Source: Jiangella sp. DSM 45060
Lineage (GTDB): Bacteria; Actinomycetota; Actinomycetes; Jiangellales; Jiangellaceae
Direction of reading: 5' to 3'
Assembly: GCF_900105175.1 (NCBI RefSeq)
Contig: NZ_LT629771.1
Span: 5,474,501-5,538,500 of the forward strand
Length of the DNA stretch: 64,000 nucleotides
This document shows positions 9,601 to 17,988 of the stretch, piece by piece. The notes beneath the pieces were generated by a model. That model was given only the letters and a program-made list of their open reading frames with translations. It did no database searches and was not told the origin of the DNA. Every line of letters begins with the position of its first letter. The stretch's first letter is position 1. Position numbers and translations under genes: made by a program.

Positions 9601-10351
9601 CCGTCCCGCCTTCCACCCGCAGCGCGAGGCCGTCGAGGATCGTCTTCAGGCCGAACTCGAAGATCTCCTCGTAGCCGAAGGAGAAGGTGTCCTCGTCCAT
9701 GGCGGCCAGGGCCGGGTAGCGCCCGGTCTCCATCATCTTGACGAGCACCGGCTCCTGCGCCGCCCAGAACTCCTCCTCGGAGACGCCGGTGCGCTGCTCG
9801 GCCTGCAGCGCGTTGACGTGCGAGCGCGCCAGCGTGGTGACGAAGCCGTCGATCACCGACACCATGAGCATGAGCTGCTTGTCCGGCAGCCCGGTCGGTT
9901 TCAGCCGGCGGATGAGCCGATCGACTCCGGCGATGCTGTTCGGGCCGAGCAGCGGCCGCACCTGGTCGACCTGTGGATACCAGGGGTGGTCCAGGCACAG
10001 CTGCCAGGTGCCGCGGGCCATCTCGTCCAGCGCGGCCCGCCAGCCGACGGGCTCGTCGTCGGCGTCGCCGTCGACCGGCCCGGCGACGTGGTCGAGCATG
10101 AGGTCGAGCAGTTCGGCCTTGCCCGGCACGTAGCGGTACAGCGACATGGTGCCGACGCCGAGGTGCGCCGCGACCCGCCGCATGGACAGCGCCGCGAGGC
10201 CGTCGGCGTCGGCCACCTCGACGGCCGCGACGACGATGCGCTCGAGGGTGAGCCCCGGCTTGGGCCCGCGGGTCGGACGCTGCTGCATCCCCCACAGGAG
10301 CTCGAGGCTCTTCGAGACGTCGCCACTTCCGCTGCTGTAGTCCGTGGTCAT
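9590..10351 (-). CDS. TetR-family transcriptional regulator
   Basis: About 253 residues. The N-terminal helix-turn-helix reads ERIVVAAVEVADADGLAALSMRRVAAHLGVGTMSLYRYV, and the ligand domain fits the TetR_C_1 class (HPWYPQVDQVRPLLGPN, GLPDKQLMLMVSVIDGFV). The ATG at 10351 is chosen over an in-frame GTG four codons upstream. The gene is divergent from a DrrAB-type exporter, and the intervening 86 bases contain a perfect 7-bp inverted repeat. The likely role is drug-responsive repression of the exporter and of itself. Confidence 0.92.
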   Translation of the reverse strand: MTTDYSSGSGDVSKSLELLWGMQQRPTRGPKPGLTLERIVVAAVEVADADGLAALSMRRVAAHLGVGTMSLYRYVPGKAELLDLMLDHVAGPVDGDADDEPVGWRAALDEMARGTWQLCLDHPWYPQVDQVRPLLGPNSIAGVDRLIRRLKPTGLPDKQLMLMVSVIDGFVTTLARSHVNALQAEQRTGVSEEEFWAAQEPVLVKMMETGRYPALAAMDEDTFSFGYEEIFEFGLKTILDGLALRVEGGTATG

Positions 10352-10388
10352 CAGGGCAAACACTATCCGTGGAATAAACTGCGCATGG

Positions 10389-10414
10389 TGTACGCTTTAA
10401 CGCGTACATTGTAC
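10389..10414. promoter_or_regulatory. TetR operator between regulator and ABC exporter
   Basis: TGTACGC (10389-10395) and GCGTACA (10402-10408) are a perfect inverted repeat with a 6-base AT-rich spacer. An overlapping GTACATTGTAC palindrome extends it to 10414. It lies 24 bases before the TTG start of the ABC ATPase and 37 bases before the TetR start, the position expected for an operator that blocks both promoters. Confidence 0.75.
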
Positions 10415-10437
10415 TCGGTTTAGCGGAAGGGACTCCC

Positions 10438-11430
10438 TTGAGCACCTCCAGCCACGCGATCGAAGCCGAAGGACTGCAGAAGAGGTACGGCGAGAAGCGC
10501 GCCCTCGACGGCTTCGATCTCGCCGTCCCGCAGGGCATGGTCTACGGCCTCCTGGGGCCCAACGGCGCCGGCAAGACCACCGCGGTGCGCATCCTGGCCA
10601 GCCTGGTGCGCCTCGACGGCGGCCGCGCCGAGGTGGCCGGCTTCGACGTCGTCCGCGACGCCCGCAAGGTGCGCCGACGCATCGGCTTCACCGGCCAGTT
10701 CACGGCCGTCGACGAGATCCTGACCGGCCGGCAGAACCTGCGGATATTCGGCCGGTTGTTCCACCTCGGCTCGGCCCGCGCGGCCGCCCGGGCCGACGAG
10801 CTGCTCGAGCAGTTCGACCTCACCGAGGCCGCCGACAAGGGCACCAAGGAGTACAGCGGCGGCATGAAGCGCCGGCTCGACCTCGCCGCCAGCATGATCC
10901 TCGCGCCGAGGGTGCTCTTCCTCGACGAGCCGACCACCGGCCTCGACCCGCGCGGGCGCAACGAGGTGTGGACGGCGGTCCGCTCTCTGGTGTCCGGCGG
11001 CACCACGGTGCTGCTGACCACGCAGTACCTCGACGAGGCCGACCAGCTGGCCGGGCGGGTCGCCGTCATCGACCACGGCCGGGCGATCGCCGACGACACC
11101 CCGGCCGCGCTCAAGCGCCGCGTCGGCGGCGACCAGCTGGAGGTCGTGCTGGAGGAGGCGGTCGACCTGCCGGTCGCGCTGCAGGCCGTCACGCGAGTGG
11201 CGTCCGGCGAGCCGGAGGTCGACGAGGAGCTCCGGCGGGTCGCCGCGCCGGTCGAGCGGCGGGTCGCCGCCCTCACCGAGGTGGCCCGCACGCTGCAGGA
11301 CGAGGGCATCGGCGTCGAGGACATCGGACTGCGCCGGCCCACGCTGGACGAGGTGTTCCTGCGGCTCACCGGACACAAACCGGAGGAGACCACCGAGACG
11401 ACGACGGAGCGGACGGAGGTCCCCGCATGA
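10438..11430 (+). CDS. Daunorubicin-resistance-type ABC transporter, ATP-binding protein
   Basis: A 330-residue ABC ATPase of the DrrA class: Walker [14 protein letters not shown]-loop [16 protein letters not shown], signature [14 protein letters not shown], Walker [13 protein letters not shown], and the DrrA-type C-terminal [13 protein letters not shown]. It powers drug or lipid export with the permease encoded next. The TTG start at 10438 is preceded by GGAAGGG. Its stop overlaps the permease ATG (ATGA at 11427), so the two are coupled. Repression by the divergent TetR protein is likely. Confidence 0.94.
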   Translation: MSTSSHAIEAEGLQKRYGEKRALDGFDLAVPQGMVYGLLGPNGAGKTTAVRILASLVRLDGGRAEVAGFDVVRDARKVRRRIGFTGQFTAVDEILTGRQNLRIFGRLFHLGSARAAARADELLEQFDLTEAADKGTKEYSGGMKRRLDLAASMILAPRVLFLDEPTTGLDPRGRNEVWTAVRSLVSGGTTVLLTTQYLDEADQLAGRVAVIDHGRAIADDTPAALKRRVGGDQLEVVLEEAVDLPVALQAVTRVASGEPEVDEELRRVAAPVERRVAALTEVARTLQDEGIGVEDIGLRRPTLDEVFLRLTGHKPEETTETTTERTEVPA

Positions 11431-12257
11431 GCAGCACCCTCCTCGACGACGACCTGGACGTGCCGGAGCGGCGGCTGTACTGGGCGCTGGCCGACGGCTG
11501 GACGGTCGCCCGCCGCACGCTGACGCACCTGATCAGGCAGCCGGGCAACATCGCCTGGCAGCTCGGCTTCCCGATCGTGTCGGTGCTGCTGTTCGGGTAC
11601 GTGTTCGGCAGCGCGATGAGCGTGCCGGGCGGCGGCGACTACCGCGAGTACCTGATGCCCGGCATGTTCGGCATGACCATGGCGATGGGCTTCATGAACA
11701 CCGCCTACGCCGTCGTCATCGACACCACGAAGGGCGTCACCGACCGGTTCCGCTCGATGCCGATGTCGCCGTCGGCCCCGGTCACCGGCCGCGGGCTGGC
11801 CGACATCGTCAGCGCCGCGCTCGACCTGGCGGTGCTGGCGGTGACGGCGCTGGTGATCGGCTGGCGCTCGGACGGCGGATTCTGGGCGACGCTGGCGGCG
11901 TTCGGGCTGCTGCTGTGGCTGCGGTTCGCGCTGATCTGGATCGGCATCTGGATCGGCCTGCTGACGCCGAACGAGGAGGCGGCCGGCAGCCTGTTCGCCG
12001 TCGCGTTCCCGTTCGCGATGATCTCCAGCGTGTTCGTCGCGCCGTCGCAGATGCCCGACTGGCTGGGCGCCGTCGCGGCGTGGAACCCGGTGTCGTCGAC
12101 GGTGACGGCGGCGCGCGAGCTGTTCGGCAACCCCGCGGCACTGGGCGACAGCTGGATCGAGCAGCACGCGTTGCTCGGCGCGCTCGTGTGGCCGCTGGTC
12201 ATCACGCTGGTGTTCGTGCCGCTGGCGGTGCGCCGGTTCCAGCGGCTGAGCCGGTGA
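11427..12257 (+). CDS. ABC-2 type (DrrB-like) exporter permease
   Basis: A 276-residue membrane protein with six hydrophobic helices in the ABC-2 arrangement. Typical segments are [57 protein letters not shown] and [18 protein letters not shown]. It forms the transmembrane part of the exporter with the ATPase at 10438. The substrate is unknown; the family exports anthracyclines and other hydrophobic drugs. The start overlaps the ATPase stop by four bases. Confidence 0.93.
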   Translation: MSSTLLDDDLDVPERRLYWALADGWTVARRTLTHLIRQPGNIAWQLGFPIVSVLLFGYVFGSAMSVPGGGDYREYLMPGMFGMTMAMGFMNTAYAVVIDTTKGVTDRFRSMPMSPSAPVTGRGLADIVSAALDLAVLAVTALVIGWRSDGGFWATLAAFGLLLWLRFALIWIGIWIGLLTPNEEAAGSLFAVAFPFAMISSVFVAPSQMPDWLGAVAAWNPVSSTVTAARELFGNPAALGDSWIEQHALLGALVWPLVITLVFVPLAVRRFQRLSR

Positions 12258-12359
12258 CGCTGCGTCAACAAATCAGGTCGAAAGGGTAGCGGAATGTGAC
12301 ATAGGCCACCAACATATGGCGTGTCACGTCATACAGTCCTCTTCCTCCGGGAGTGGCCC

Positions 12360-14753
12360 ATGGCACCGCAGACCCCTCGTCCCCGCCGCCGGCTGGCCGT
12401 GTTGGCAGCCCTGCCCCTGTTCCTGGCCGGGCTGCCACTGGCCGCCGGCGCGGAACCCGAACCCGATGACGTCGCCTCGCCGGTCTCCGCCGCCGCCACC
12501 ACCGGCGAGGCGAGCGAGATCGTCGAGGTCACCGTCGCCGACCAGGACGCCATCGCCGAGCTGATCGAGGCCGGCGCCGACGTCACCGAGTACACCCGGC
12601 CGGTCGACGGCGGCCTACTCGTGCACGTCGTCGCCACGCCGGCCGAGCAGGCCGTGCTGCGCGACCTCGGCTACGCCGTCGGCGAGGTCGTCGTCAGCGC
12701 CGCCGAGACCGAGGCCGTCGTCGCCGAGCGCGACGCCGCCGTCCGCCGGGTGAACCAGACCTTCGCCCGCATGGCCGAGACACTCACCCCGCTGCGCGCC
12801 GAGTGGTTCGAGAGCGTCGGCGGCCAGACCTACCTCGGTGTCGAGGTGAAGACCTCGCTCGGCGCCGACAGCAACGTGACGCTGACCGTCGGCTTCGGCG
12901 GCCAGACCGTCACGATGGACCGGTTCGTCGACGCGGGCCAGTACATCTACCACACGTTCTTCGAGCCGGTCGCGGTCGACGACGTGCCCGCCGAGGTCAC
13001 CGTCACCAGCAGCGGCGGCGCCTCGATCACCGTCCCGGTGGTCGAGTGGCTCGGCGACCCGCGCCCCGATCCCGGCCCGCACTACGCGACCGGCTTCGTC
13101 GACCACTACATGGACCCGACCGAGCTGTACGACCGCATCGAGGCGCTGGCCGCGGAGTTCCCCGAGCTCGCCGAGATCGTCGAACTGCCGTACCAGACCA
13201 ACGGGTACCGGCGGAAGGCGCAGGCGATGATCGGTACCGGAGCCGCGGCGTTCTACGTGACGTCGCACGACTGGGGCCACGAGGGCGGCAACGACCTGCG
13301 GCTGGAGTCGGTGAGCCCGGGCACGGCGAACAGCCCGCTGAGCGTCGGCGTCACCGGCGGCACCGTCCGGGTGTCGCTCGGCACCGACGCGGCCGGCGTG
13401 CCGAACAGCACCGCGGCGCAGGTCGTCGCGGCCGTCAACGCCTCGCCCGCGGCGTCGGCCCTGGTGACGGCGGCGACGTACCGCAGCACCGGCGGCACCG
13501 GGATCGCCGTCGCCGGCGCCCAGGACCTCACCGACGGGCTCGACGCGCCCGCGGGCGTCTCGCGCGAGCCGTTCACCGTCCGGGCCATCCGCATCGGCAA
13601 GGTCCGCGACGGGTCGCGGACCGGCGTGTTCGCGTACAGCCAGGAGCACGCCCGCGAGTGGGTGACGCCGCTGGTCGCGCTGGAGACGGCGGAGCGGCTG
13701 CTGCGCAACTACGCCAACGACGCCGACACGAAGAAGCTGGTCGACGACCTCGACATCTTCATCGTCCCTTCGGTGAACCCGGACGGCGCCCACTACTCCT
13801 TCTACGACTTCAACGGGCAGCGCAAGAACCTGACGAACTACTGCCCGGCCACGAACGGCGACCCCGCCAGCGCGAACTCCTGGGGCGTCGACCTGAACCG
13901 CAACTTCTCCGTCGGGTCGCGCTTCGACGGCTACAGCGGCGCGTCCGCGAGCTGCACCAGCGGCACCTTCTCCGGGCCGGCCGAGCTGTCCGAGCCGGAG
14001 GCGCGCAACGAGGTGTGGCTGACCGAGCAGTACCCGAACATCAGGTTCGCGATGAACGTGCACTCCTATGGCGGGTACTTCATGTGGCCGCCCGGCGCGT
14101 ACGTCCAGAACGGCCGTGTCCCGCTGCCCCGTCCGACGCTGGGCGAGGAGAACTACTTCTGGGCCGCGTCCAGCCACATCCTGTCCGCCGTCCAGGGCTG
14201 GCGTGGCACGGCGGTCTGGCCCGGCCGCACCGGCCCGGTCAGCGACGTGCTCTACTCGGCGGCCGGCAACTCCGCCGACGAGCACTGGTACAACCGCGGC
14301 ATCTTCGGCTGGGACTTCGAGGTCGGCGCGGACCTGTGGGACCCGGTCGAGCGGGAATGGGATCCGCAGGGCTTCCAGCCGCCGTTCGCCGAGGGCTACG
14401 AGCAGGCCATGGAGTTCTCCAACGGCCTGGTCGGGCTGCTGGAGGTGGCCCGCGCGTACGGCCGCGACAACCGGCCGCCGCGCACCACGCTCGAGCTCAC
14501 CGACGCGGGCGTCACGTTCGAGGCGACCGAGCCGGTGACCATCCACTACACGCTCGACGGCAGCCGCCCGACGTACGAGTCGCCGCGGGTGGAGTCGTCC
14601 GGGCTGCGTGAGGGCGCGGCGCCGATCCCGGTCGGCGCCGGGTCGACGCGGGTGCACTGGTTCTCCGTCGACGCCGCCGGCAACATCGAGAACCGCTACG
14701 ACCCGCTGCGGCCGAGCTCCAGCTACCGCAAGCAGACCGTCGAGGTCGGCTGA
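12360..14753 (+). CDS. Secreted M14-family zinc carboxypeptidase, multidomain
   Basis: A 797-residue secreted metallopeptidase. A signal peptide spans about 1-31 (RRRLAVLAALPLFLAGLPLAAGA). The M14 zinc ligands are H430 and E433 in EHAREW and H568 in NVHSYGG; the catalytic glutamate is E654 in WDFEVG. GVDLNRNF supplies substrate-binding residues. An insertion at about residues 287-410 splits the usual N-terminal half and contains NSPLSVGVTGG and TAAQVVAAVNASPAASALVTA, a small domain seen in varied extracellular proteins. The C-terminus has a chitobiase-like module (VTIHYTLDGSRPTYES). The gene is monocistronic, ended by a strong hairpin. The natural substrate is unknown. Confidence 0.92.
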   Translation: MAPQTPRPRRRLAVLAALPLFLAGLPLAAGAEPEPDDVASPVSAAATTGEASEIVEVTVADQDAIAELIEAGADVTEYTRPVDGGLLVHVVATPAEQAVLRDLGYAVGEVVVSAAETEAVVAERDAAVRRVNQTFARMAETLTPLRAEWFESVGGQTYLGVEVKTSLGADSNVTLTVGFGGQTVTMDRFVDAGQYIYHTFFEPVAVDDVPAEVTVTSSGGASITVPVVEWLGDPRPDPGPHYATGFVDHYMDPTELYDRIEALAAEFPELAEIVELPYQTNGYRRKAQAMIGTGAAAFYVTSHDWGHEGGNDLRLESVSPGTANSPLSVGVTGGTVRVSLGTDAAGVPNSTAAQVVAAVNASPAASALVTAATYRSTGGTGIAVAGAQDLTDGLDAPAGVSREPFTVRAIRIGKVRDGSRTGVFAYSQEHAREWVTPLVALETAERLLRNYANDADTKKLVDDLDIFIVPSVNPDGAHYSFYDFNGQRKNLTNYCPATNGDPASANSWGVDLNRNFSVGSRFDGYSGASASCTSGTFSGPAELSEPEARNEVWLTEQYPNIRFAMNVHSYGGYFMWPPGAYVQNGRVPLPRPTLGEENYFWAASSHILSAVQGWRGTAVWPGRTGPVSDVLYSAAGNSADEHWYNRGIFGWDFEVGADLWDPVEREWDPQGFQPPFAEGYEQAMEFSNGLVGLLEVARAYGRDNRPPRTTLELTDAGVTFEATEPVTIHYTLDGSRPTYESPRVESSGLREGAAPIPVGAGSTRVHWFSVDAAGNIENRYDPLRPSSSYRKQTVEVG

Positions 14754-14757
14754 CACC

Positions 14758-14790
14758 GCGCGGGGTGGGCGGGCGCCGCCCACCCCGCGC
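14758..14790 (+). terminator. Strong hairpin terminator after M14 peptidase
   Basis: A 15-bp perfect GC stem (14758-14772 with 14776-14790) and a 3-base GCG loop begin 4 bases after the stop codon. There is no U tract, which is common for actinomycete terminators. Confidence 0.8.
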
Positions 14791-14879
14791 TCCACCCGGT
14801 GGCCACGATGCGACCGCGGACGAACCGGGCCGCGACCCCCGCCGTAGACTGCGTCCGTCGTCGTCGGACCGGGCACCGG

Positions 14880-15431
14880 GTGGGGGTCAGCATCGACGTT
14901 CTCTTCGTGTGCACGGCCGGCCGCTGCCGTTCGCCCATCGCCGCCGCCATGCTCGACACCTACGCGCCGCGGGCCGGGTCGCCGCTGGTGGGCCGGTCCG
15001 GTGCGCTGGTGGGCGCGCACGGCTCGGTGCCGCCGGTCGGCATCACGGTCATGCGCGAGCGCGGACTGGAGCTGGGCGGGCACCGCAGCCTGCCGGTGAC
15101 GCCCGCCGCCGTCGCGTCGGCGGCCCTCGTGCTGGGGATGGAACGCGAGCACGTCCGGGCCGTCGTCGACGACGGCCCGGACGCCTGGGTGAAGACGTTC
15201 ACACTCAAGGACTTCGTCCGCCGGGTCGAGAAGGCCGCCGTCAGGGGCCGGCACCAGCGCTTCACCGACTGGCTGCACCACGTCGGCGAAGGCCGCACCC
15301 GCGACGACATCACCGGCGACGACCCCGACGACGACATCGCCGACCCCTACGGCCAGCGCGCCTCCGTCTGGCGCGAGGTCGTCGACGAGCTCGACGACCT
15401 CGTCCGGCGGCTCATCCCGAACGTCAGCTGA
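14880..15431 (+). CDS. Low-molecular-weight protein tyrosine phosphatase family protein
   Basis: A protein of about 183 residues from GTG 14880. The phosphate loop VLFVCTAGRCRSPIAAAM matches the LMW-PTP C-x5-R-S pattern, and a DPYG near the C-terminus (DDDIADPYGQRASVWREV) supplies the general acid. The middle carries an insertion rich in basic residues (VRRVEKAAVRGRHQRFTDWL) beyond the classical 150-residue fold. Relatives dephosphorylate tyrosine kinases of capsule export (Wzb) or act on arginine phosphate. The gene sits just left of the surface-glycan locus, so a Wzb-like role is conceivable. It converges on the secreted peptide genes. Confidence 0.82.
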   Translation: MGVSIDVLFVCTAGRCRSPIAAAMLDTYAPRAGSPLVGRSGALVGAHGSVPPVGITVMRERGLELGGHRSLPVTPAAVASAALVLGMEREHVRAVVDDGPDAWVKTFTLKDFVRRVEKAAVRGRHQRFTDWLHHVGEGRTRDDITGDDPDDDIADPYGQRASVWREVVDELDDLVRRLIPNVS

Positions 15432-15432
15432 C

Positions 15433-15708
15433 CTAGCAGCTGTCGCCGGTGGCGAACACGTCCCAGATCGTCGCGCTCGGGCCGATGTACTGACTCTCGC
15501 CGGCCGGGACGCAGGCGTAGTTGAACAGCGACGGCGGCATCACGACGTGCCAGCGGACCTCCTGCCCGTGGTCGGTGCAGTTCGCCCAGTAGCGGTTGCC
15601 GTTGACGGCGTAGCTGCCGCAGATCTCGTCGGCCGGCGCCGCCGGCGCCACGCCCAGCGTCAGGACGACCGCGGCGAGCCCGGTGGCCACCGCGCCCCTG
15701 CGCGTCAT
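15433..15708 (-). CDS. Small secreted four-cysteine protein (DUF6355-like), copy B
   Basis: A 91-residue precursor with a Sec signal of about 27 residues (MTRRGAVATGLAAVVLTLGV, cleavage near APA). The mature part has four cysteines (C30, C44, C66, C91) and aromatic-rich spacing: CGSYAVNGNRYWANC, then YACVPAGESQYIG and IWDVFATGDSC. The pattern matches copy A just upstream and resembles the DUF6355 natural-product-associated family. The ATG overlaps the stop of copy A (ATGA), so the two are coupled. Function unknown. The stop faces the end of the phosphatase gene. Confidence 0.72.
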   Translation of the reverse strand: MTRRGAVATGLAAVVLTLGVAPAAPADEICGSYAVNGNRYWANCTDHGQEVRWHVVMPPSLFNYACVPAGESQYIGPSATIWDVFATGDSC

Positions 15709-16019
15709 TCCGGATCCGAACACGGCTCCCCCTCGGAGTAGGCGTCGAGGACCGGGTTGTTGAAGATCTCGTTCAGGTCGTGCACGCCGGGCGCCAGACA
15801 CGCCGTGTACTGGTTGTAGAGGCCGAGGCCGACCATCGTCACCCACACCGGATGGTCGCCACAGTGGTTGTACATGTCGTCGTTGAGGAAGCCGCCGCCC
15901 ACCTCGTAGAAGCCGCACGGCGGCGGAACGGCCTGCGCCGACGCGGCCGCACCGCCCGCGACCACGCCTCCCGCGAGCGCCACCGCGGCGGCGGACCTCG
16001 CTATCTTGCCCCATGTCAT
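15705..16019 (-). CDS. Small secreted four-cysteine protein (DUF6355-like), copy A
   Basis: A 104-residue precursor with a signal peptide (ARSAAAVALAGGVVAGGAAA, cleavage near AQA-VP). Cysteines are C35, C53, C74 and C100 in CGFYEVGGG, NHCGDHPVW, YTACLAPGVHDL and SEGEPC, the same order as copy B. GGAGG lies 7 bases before the ATG. It is 88 bases downstream of the glycosyltransferase gene on the same strand and may be cotranscribed with the PqqD-kinase-glycosyltransferase genes, though that gap could hold its own promoter. No leader or core peptide signature for a known RiPP is visible. Confidence 0.72.
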   Translation of the reverse strand: MTWGKIARSAAAVALAGGVVAGGAAASAQAVPPPCGFYEVGGGFLNDDMYNHCGDHPVWVTMVGLGLYNQYTACLAPGVHDLNEIFNNPVLDAYSEGEPCSDPE

Positions 16020-16107
16020 GCCATGACCTCCTGCCGGTCTCAGGACTGTTGCGTGCCTGAGTACCCGGCAGCGGGGCCGATCGACGGAACGGGCGAATCG
16101 ACCGCCG

Positions 16108-16932
16108 TCAGGCGCGGCTGCTCTCGTCGCGCAGCCAGGTGCCGTCGGCCCGCCGCGCCCGCAGCCGTGACAGCACGGCGGTGCCGAGGAACAGCGCCAC
16201 CTTGGGCGCCAGCCGCGGGTCGGCGGCGACGATGCGGCGCAGGTCGCGCCAGCCGGTGCGCGGTTGCGCCCGGGCTGTGGCCGGACGGTCGCCCGCGACC
16301 AGCCGGGCGTTGCCGGACATCGCCCGGACGCGGCGGCGCAGCAGGTCCGCGTAGGTGCGCGGCGGGCGGATCTCGACGACGGCGCCGGCGACGATCGCCC
16401 GCTCGGCCGGACCGAACGCCGTCGCGACGGCGAGGTCGTCAGCCATGACGTCCTCCCAGGCGCCGAGCCGCTCGTGCCCCTGCTCGGACAGCGCGATGAC
16501 ACCGCGGCCGTACAGTTCGCCGGCGACGTGCGGCAGCCGCTCCCACACGTCGTAGTACCAGCGCACCGGCCAGCCCACGCCGTCCATCGGCAACCGCCGC
16601 CGCGGGCCGGCCGCGAGCACGCCGCCGGTGAGCGCGGCGCACAGCACCCGCAGCTGCGCCGTAGGCAGGACGACGTCGGCGTCGAGGTAGACGCGGGGGA
16701 AGCCGGCCGCCGCATCGTCGCCGAGCCGCAGCGCGTTGCTCTTCGACGCCACCTCGGTCTCGACGACGCGCACCCCGGCGAACCCGCGGGCGATCGCCGC
16801 GGTGGCGTCGGTGCAGCCGTTGGCCACCACCACGACGTCGAACTCGCCGGGCGCCGCGTCGGCGAGCAGCGCCGACAGCGTGCGGCCCAGCACCCGCTCC
16901 TCGTTGTGGGCGGGCACGACGATGCTGGTCAC
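16108..16932 (-). CDS. Family 2 glycosyltransferase
   Basis: A 274-residue GT-A enzyme: VTSIVVPAHNEERVLGRTLSALL at the N-terminus, VVVANGCTDATAAIARGF, and the metal-binding VYLDADVVLP. It transfers a sugar from a nucleotide donor; donor and acceptor are not predictable. The GTG at 16932 overlaps the stop of the HPr-kinase-like gene (GTGA), so it is the third gene of a tightly coupled operon (PqqD-like, kinase-like, glycosyltransferase). This tight link to a recognition protein and a kinase is unusual for an ordinary cell-wall glycosyltransferase. Confidence 0.88.
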   Translation of the reverse strand: MTSIVVPAHNEERVLGRTLSALLADAAPGEFDVVVVANGCTDATAAIARGFAGVRVVETEVASKSNALRLGDDAAAGFPRVYLDADVVLPTAQLRVLCAALTGGVLAAGPRRRLPMDGVGWPVRWYYDVWERLPHVAGELYGRGVIALSEQGHERLGAWEDVMADDLAVATAFGPAERAIVAGAVVEIRPPRTYADLLRRRVRAMSGNARLVAGDRPATARAQPRTGWRDLRRIVAADPRLAPKVALFLGTAVLSRLRARRADGTWLRDESSRA

Positions 16933-17588
16933 GAGCGCGAGTATGGCAGCCCGGCGACGGCGGCAGCGGCGGAGTCCACGTCGGCGGCGTCGAGCCACCA
17001 GCCCTGGACCCGTCCGGCCAGCGCCGCGACCGCCGTCCACGCCGCCGCGCCGTGCCGGTAGTGGTTGAACGACGACGACAGCAGCAGCGTCAGCAGGTCG
17101 CCCGCGGCCATCGGGCCGAGCGTCGTCGCCGCCGCGCCGCGGCGCACCCCCACGACGTGCGCCACCGGGAGCGCCGCCTCGACCGTGGTGCCGCCGAGCT
17201 CCGCGCACGACACCGCGGCCTTGCCCTCGCCGCCGTCGCGCACCGGCAGCCCGAGCGCCTCCTGCGCCCACGGCGTCAGCATGATCGGCCGCGGCCAGCC
17301 GCGCACGGCGCCGGTGCCGAGGTCCAGCGCGACCATCTCGTCGGTCAGGTAGCCGAAGCCGCGCCGGACACAGGCCGCCACCATCGTGCTCTTGCCGGTG
17401 CCGGACTCGCCGGGGAAGAGGACGGCCACGCCGTCGCGCTCCACCGCACCGGCGTGGAACAACAGCTCGGGCGAACGCTCGACGGCCAGTCGCGCGGCGG
17501 CCGCGTAGAGGTCCTCGACGCCGGCATGCCCCTCGGCCGGCACCTCGACGCGCACCCCGATGACGTCGAGCACCACCGGGTCGGTCAT
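16929..17588 (-). CDS. HPr kinase/phosphorylase-like ATPase
   Basis: A 219-residue protein. The P-loop FPGESGTGKSTMV is at about 58-70, preceded by FHAGAVERDGVAVLF, which is the HprK-related kinase pattern. YLTDEMVALDL holds the second metal-binding acidic pair. It lacks the N-terminal DRTGG domain of true HPr kinases. Related enzymes occur with PqqD-like proteins, and in some lasso-peptide clusters they phosphorylate the precursor's C-terminus. Coupled by overlapping codons to the PqqD-like gene upstream and the glycosyltransferase downstream. Confidence 0.85.
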   Translation of the reverse strand: MTDPVVLDVIGVRVEVPAEGHAGVEDLYAAAARLAVERSPELLFHAGAVERDGVAVLFPGESGTGKSTMVAACVRRGFGYLTDEMVALDLGTGAVRGWPRPIMLTPWAQEALGLPVRDGGEGKAAVSCAELGGTTVEAALPVAHVVGVRRGAAATTLGPMAAGDLLTLLLSSSFNHYRHGAAAWTAVAALAGRVQGWWLDAADVDSAAAAVAGLPYSRS

Positions 17589-17866
17589 GCGTGCGGAGCG
17601 CCGTCGACGACGTGGTGGTCGGCGAGCTGGCGCAGCGCCGCGTGCACCCCGGTCCGGATGGTGCCGGCGTCGGCGGCGTACACCCGGGCCAGCTCCTCGA
17701 CGATGTCGGCGACCGTGCGCCGGCCGTCGAGCAGCCGCCAGACGTCACTCGCGGTCTCGTTCAGCACCAGTGCCGTCTGGGTGGGCTCGTGGAAGAGGGT
17801 GACCGCGCCGTCGACATGGAGTTCGCGCACGGCGTGGGCGCGCGAGAGGGGCGGGGGCGCCGTCAT
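17585..17866 (-). CDS. PqqD-family peptide-recognition protein
   Basis: A 93-residue PqqD-like winged-helix (RiPP recognition element): VRELHVDGAVTLFHEPTQTALVLNETASDVWRLLDGRRTVADIVEELARVY. The family binds leader peptides and presents them to modifying enzymes. It is the first gene of a three-gene operon with an HPr-kinase-like ATPase and a glycosyltransferase. The ATG at 17866 lies 8 bases after a TACCCT box, compatible with a near-leaderless mRNA. No obvious precursor is adjacent apart from the two small secreted proteins downstream. Confidence 0.88.
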   Translation of the reverse strand: MTAPPPLSRAHAVRELHVDGAVTLFHEPTQTALVLNETASDVWRLLDGRRTVADIVEELARVYAADAGTIRTGVHAALRQLADHHVVDGAPHA

Positions 17867-17935
17867 GGACCCCAGGGTAGCCAGGCCCGCAACCGGGCGC
17901 TCCGGCTCGGGGCGACAAATGGTCAGTTATGCCGT

Positions 17936-17968
17936 TATGATGCACGCCAGCGCACGGGGGGCGTGCGC
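17936..17968 (+). promoter_or_regulatory. Promoter and leader hairpin of the LPXTG gene
   Basis: TATGAT at 17936-17941 is a good -10 box. A few bases downstream GCGCACG (17950-17956) and CGTGCGC (17962-17968) form a perfect 7-bp hairpin whose 5-base loop is all G. The hairpin lies in the presumed 5' leader, 20 bases before the ATG at 17989, and could influence translation. Confidence 0.6.
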
Positions 17969-17988
17969 ATTGACTCGATGGGGCCGAT

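Noticed and set aside
12615-15281. An 888-codon minus-strand frame opposite the M14 peptidase and phosphatase
   Set aside because: It crosses two well-supported genes and a terminator; composition is that of a shadow frame.
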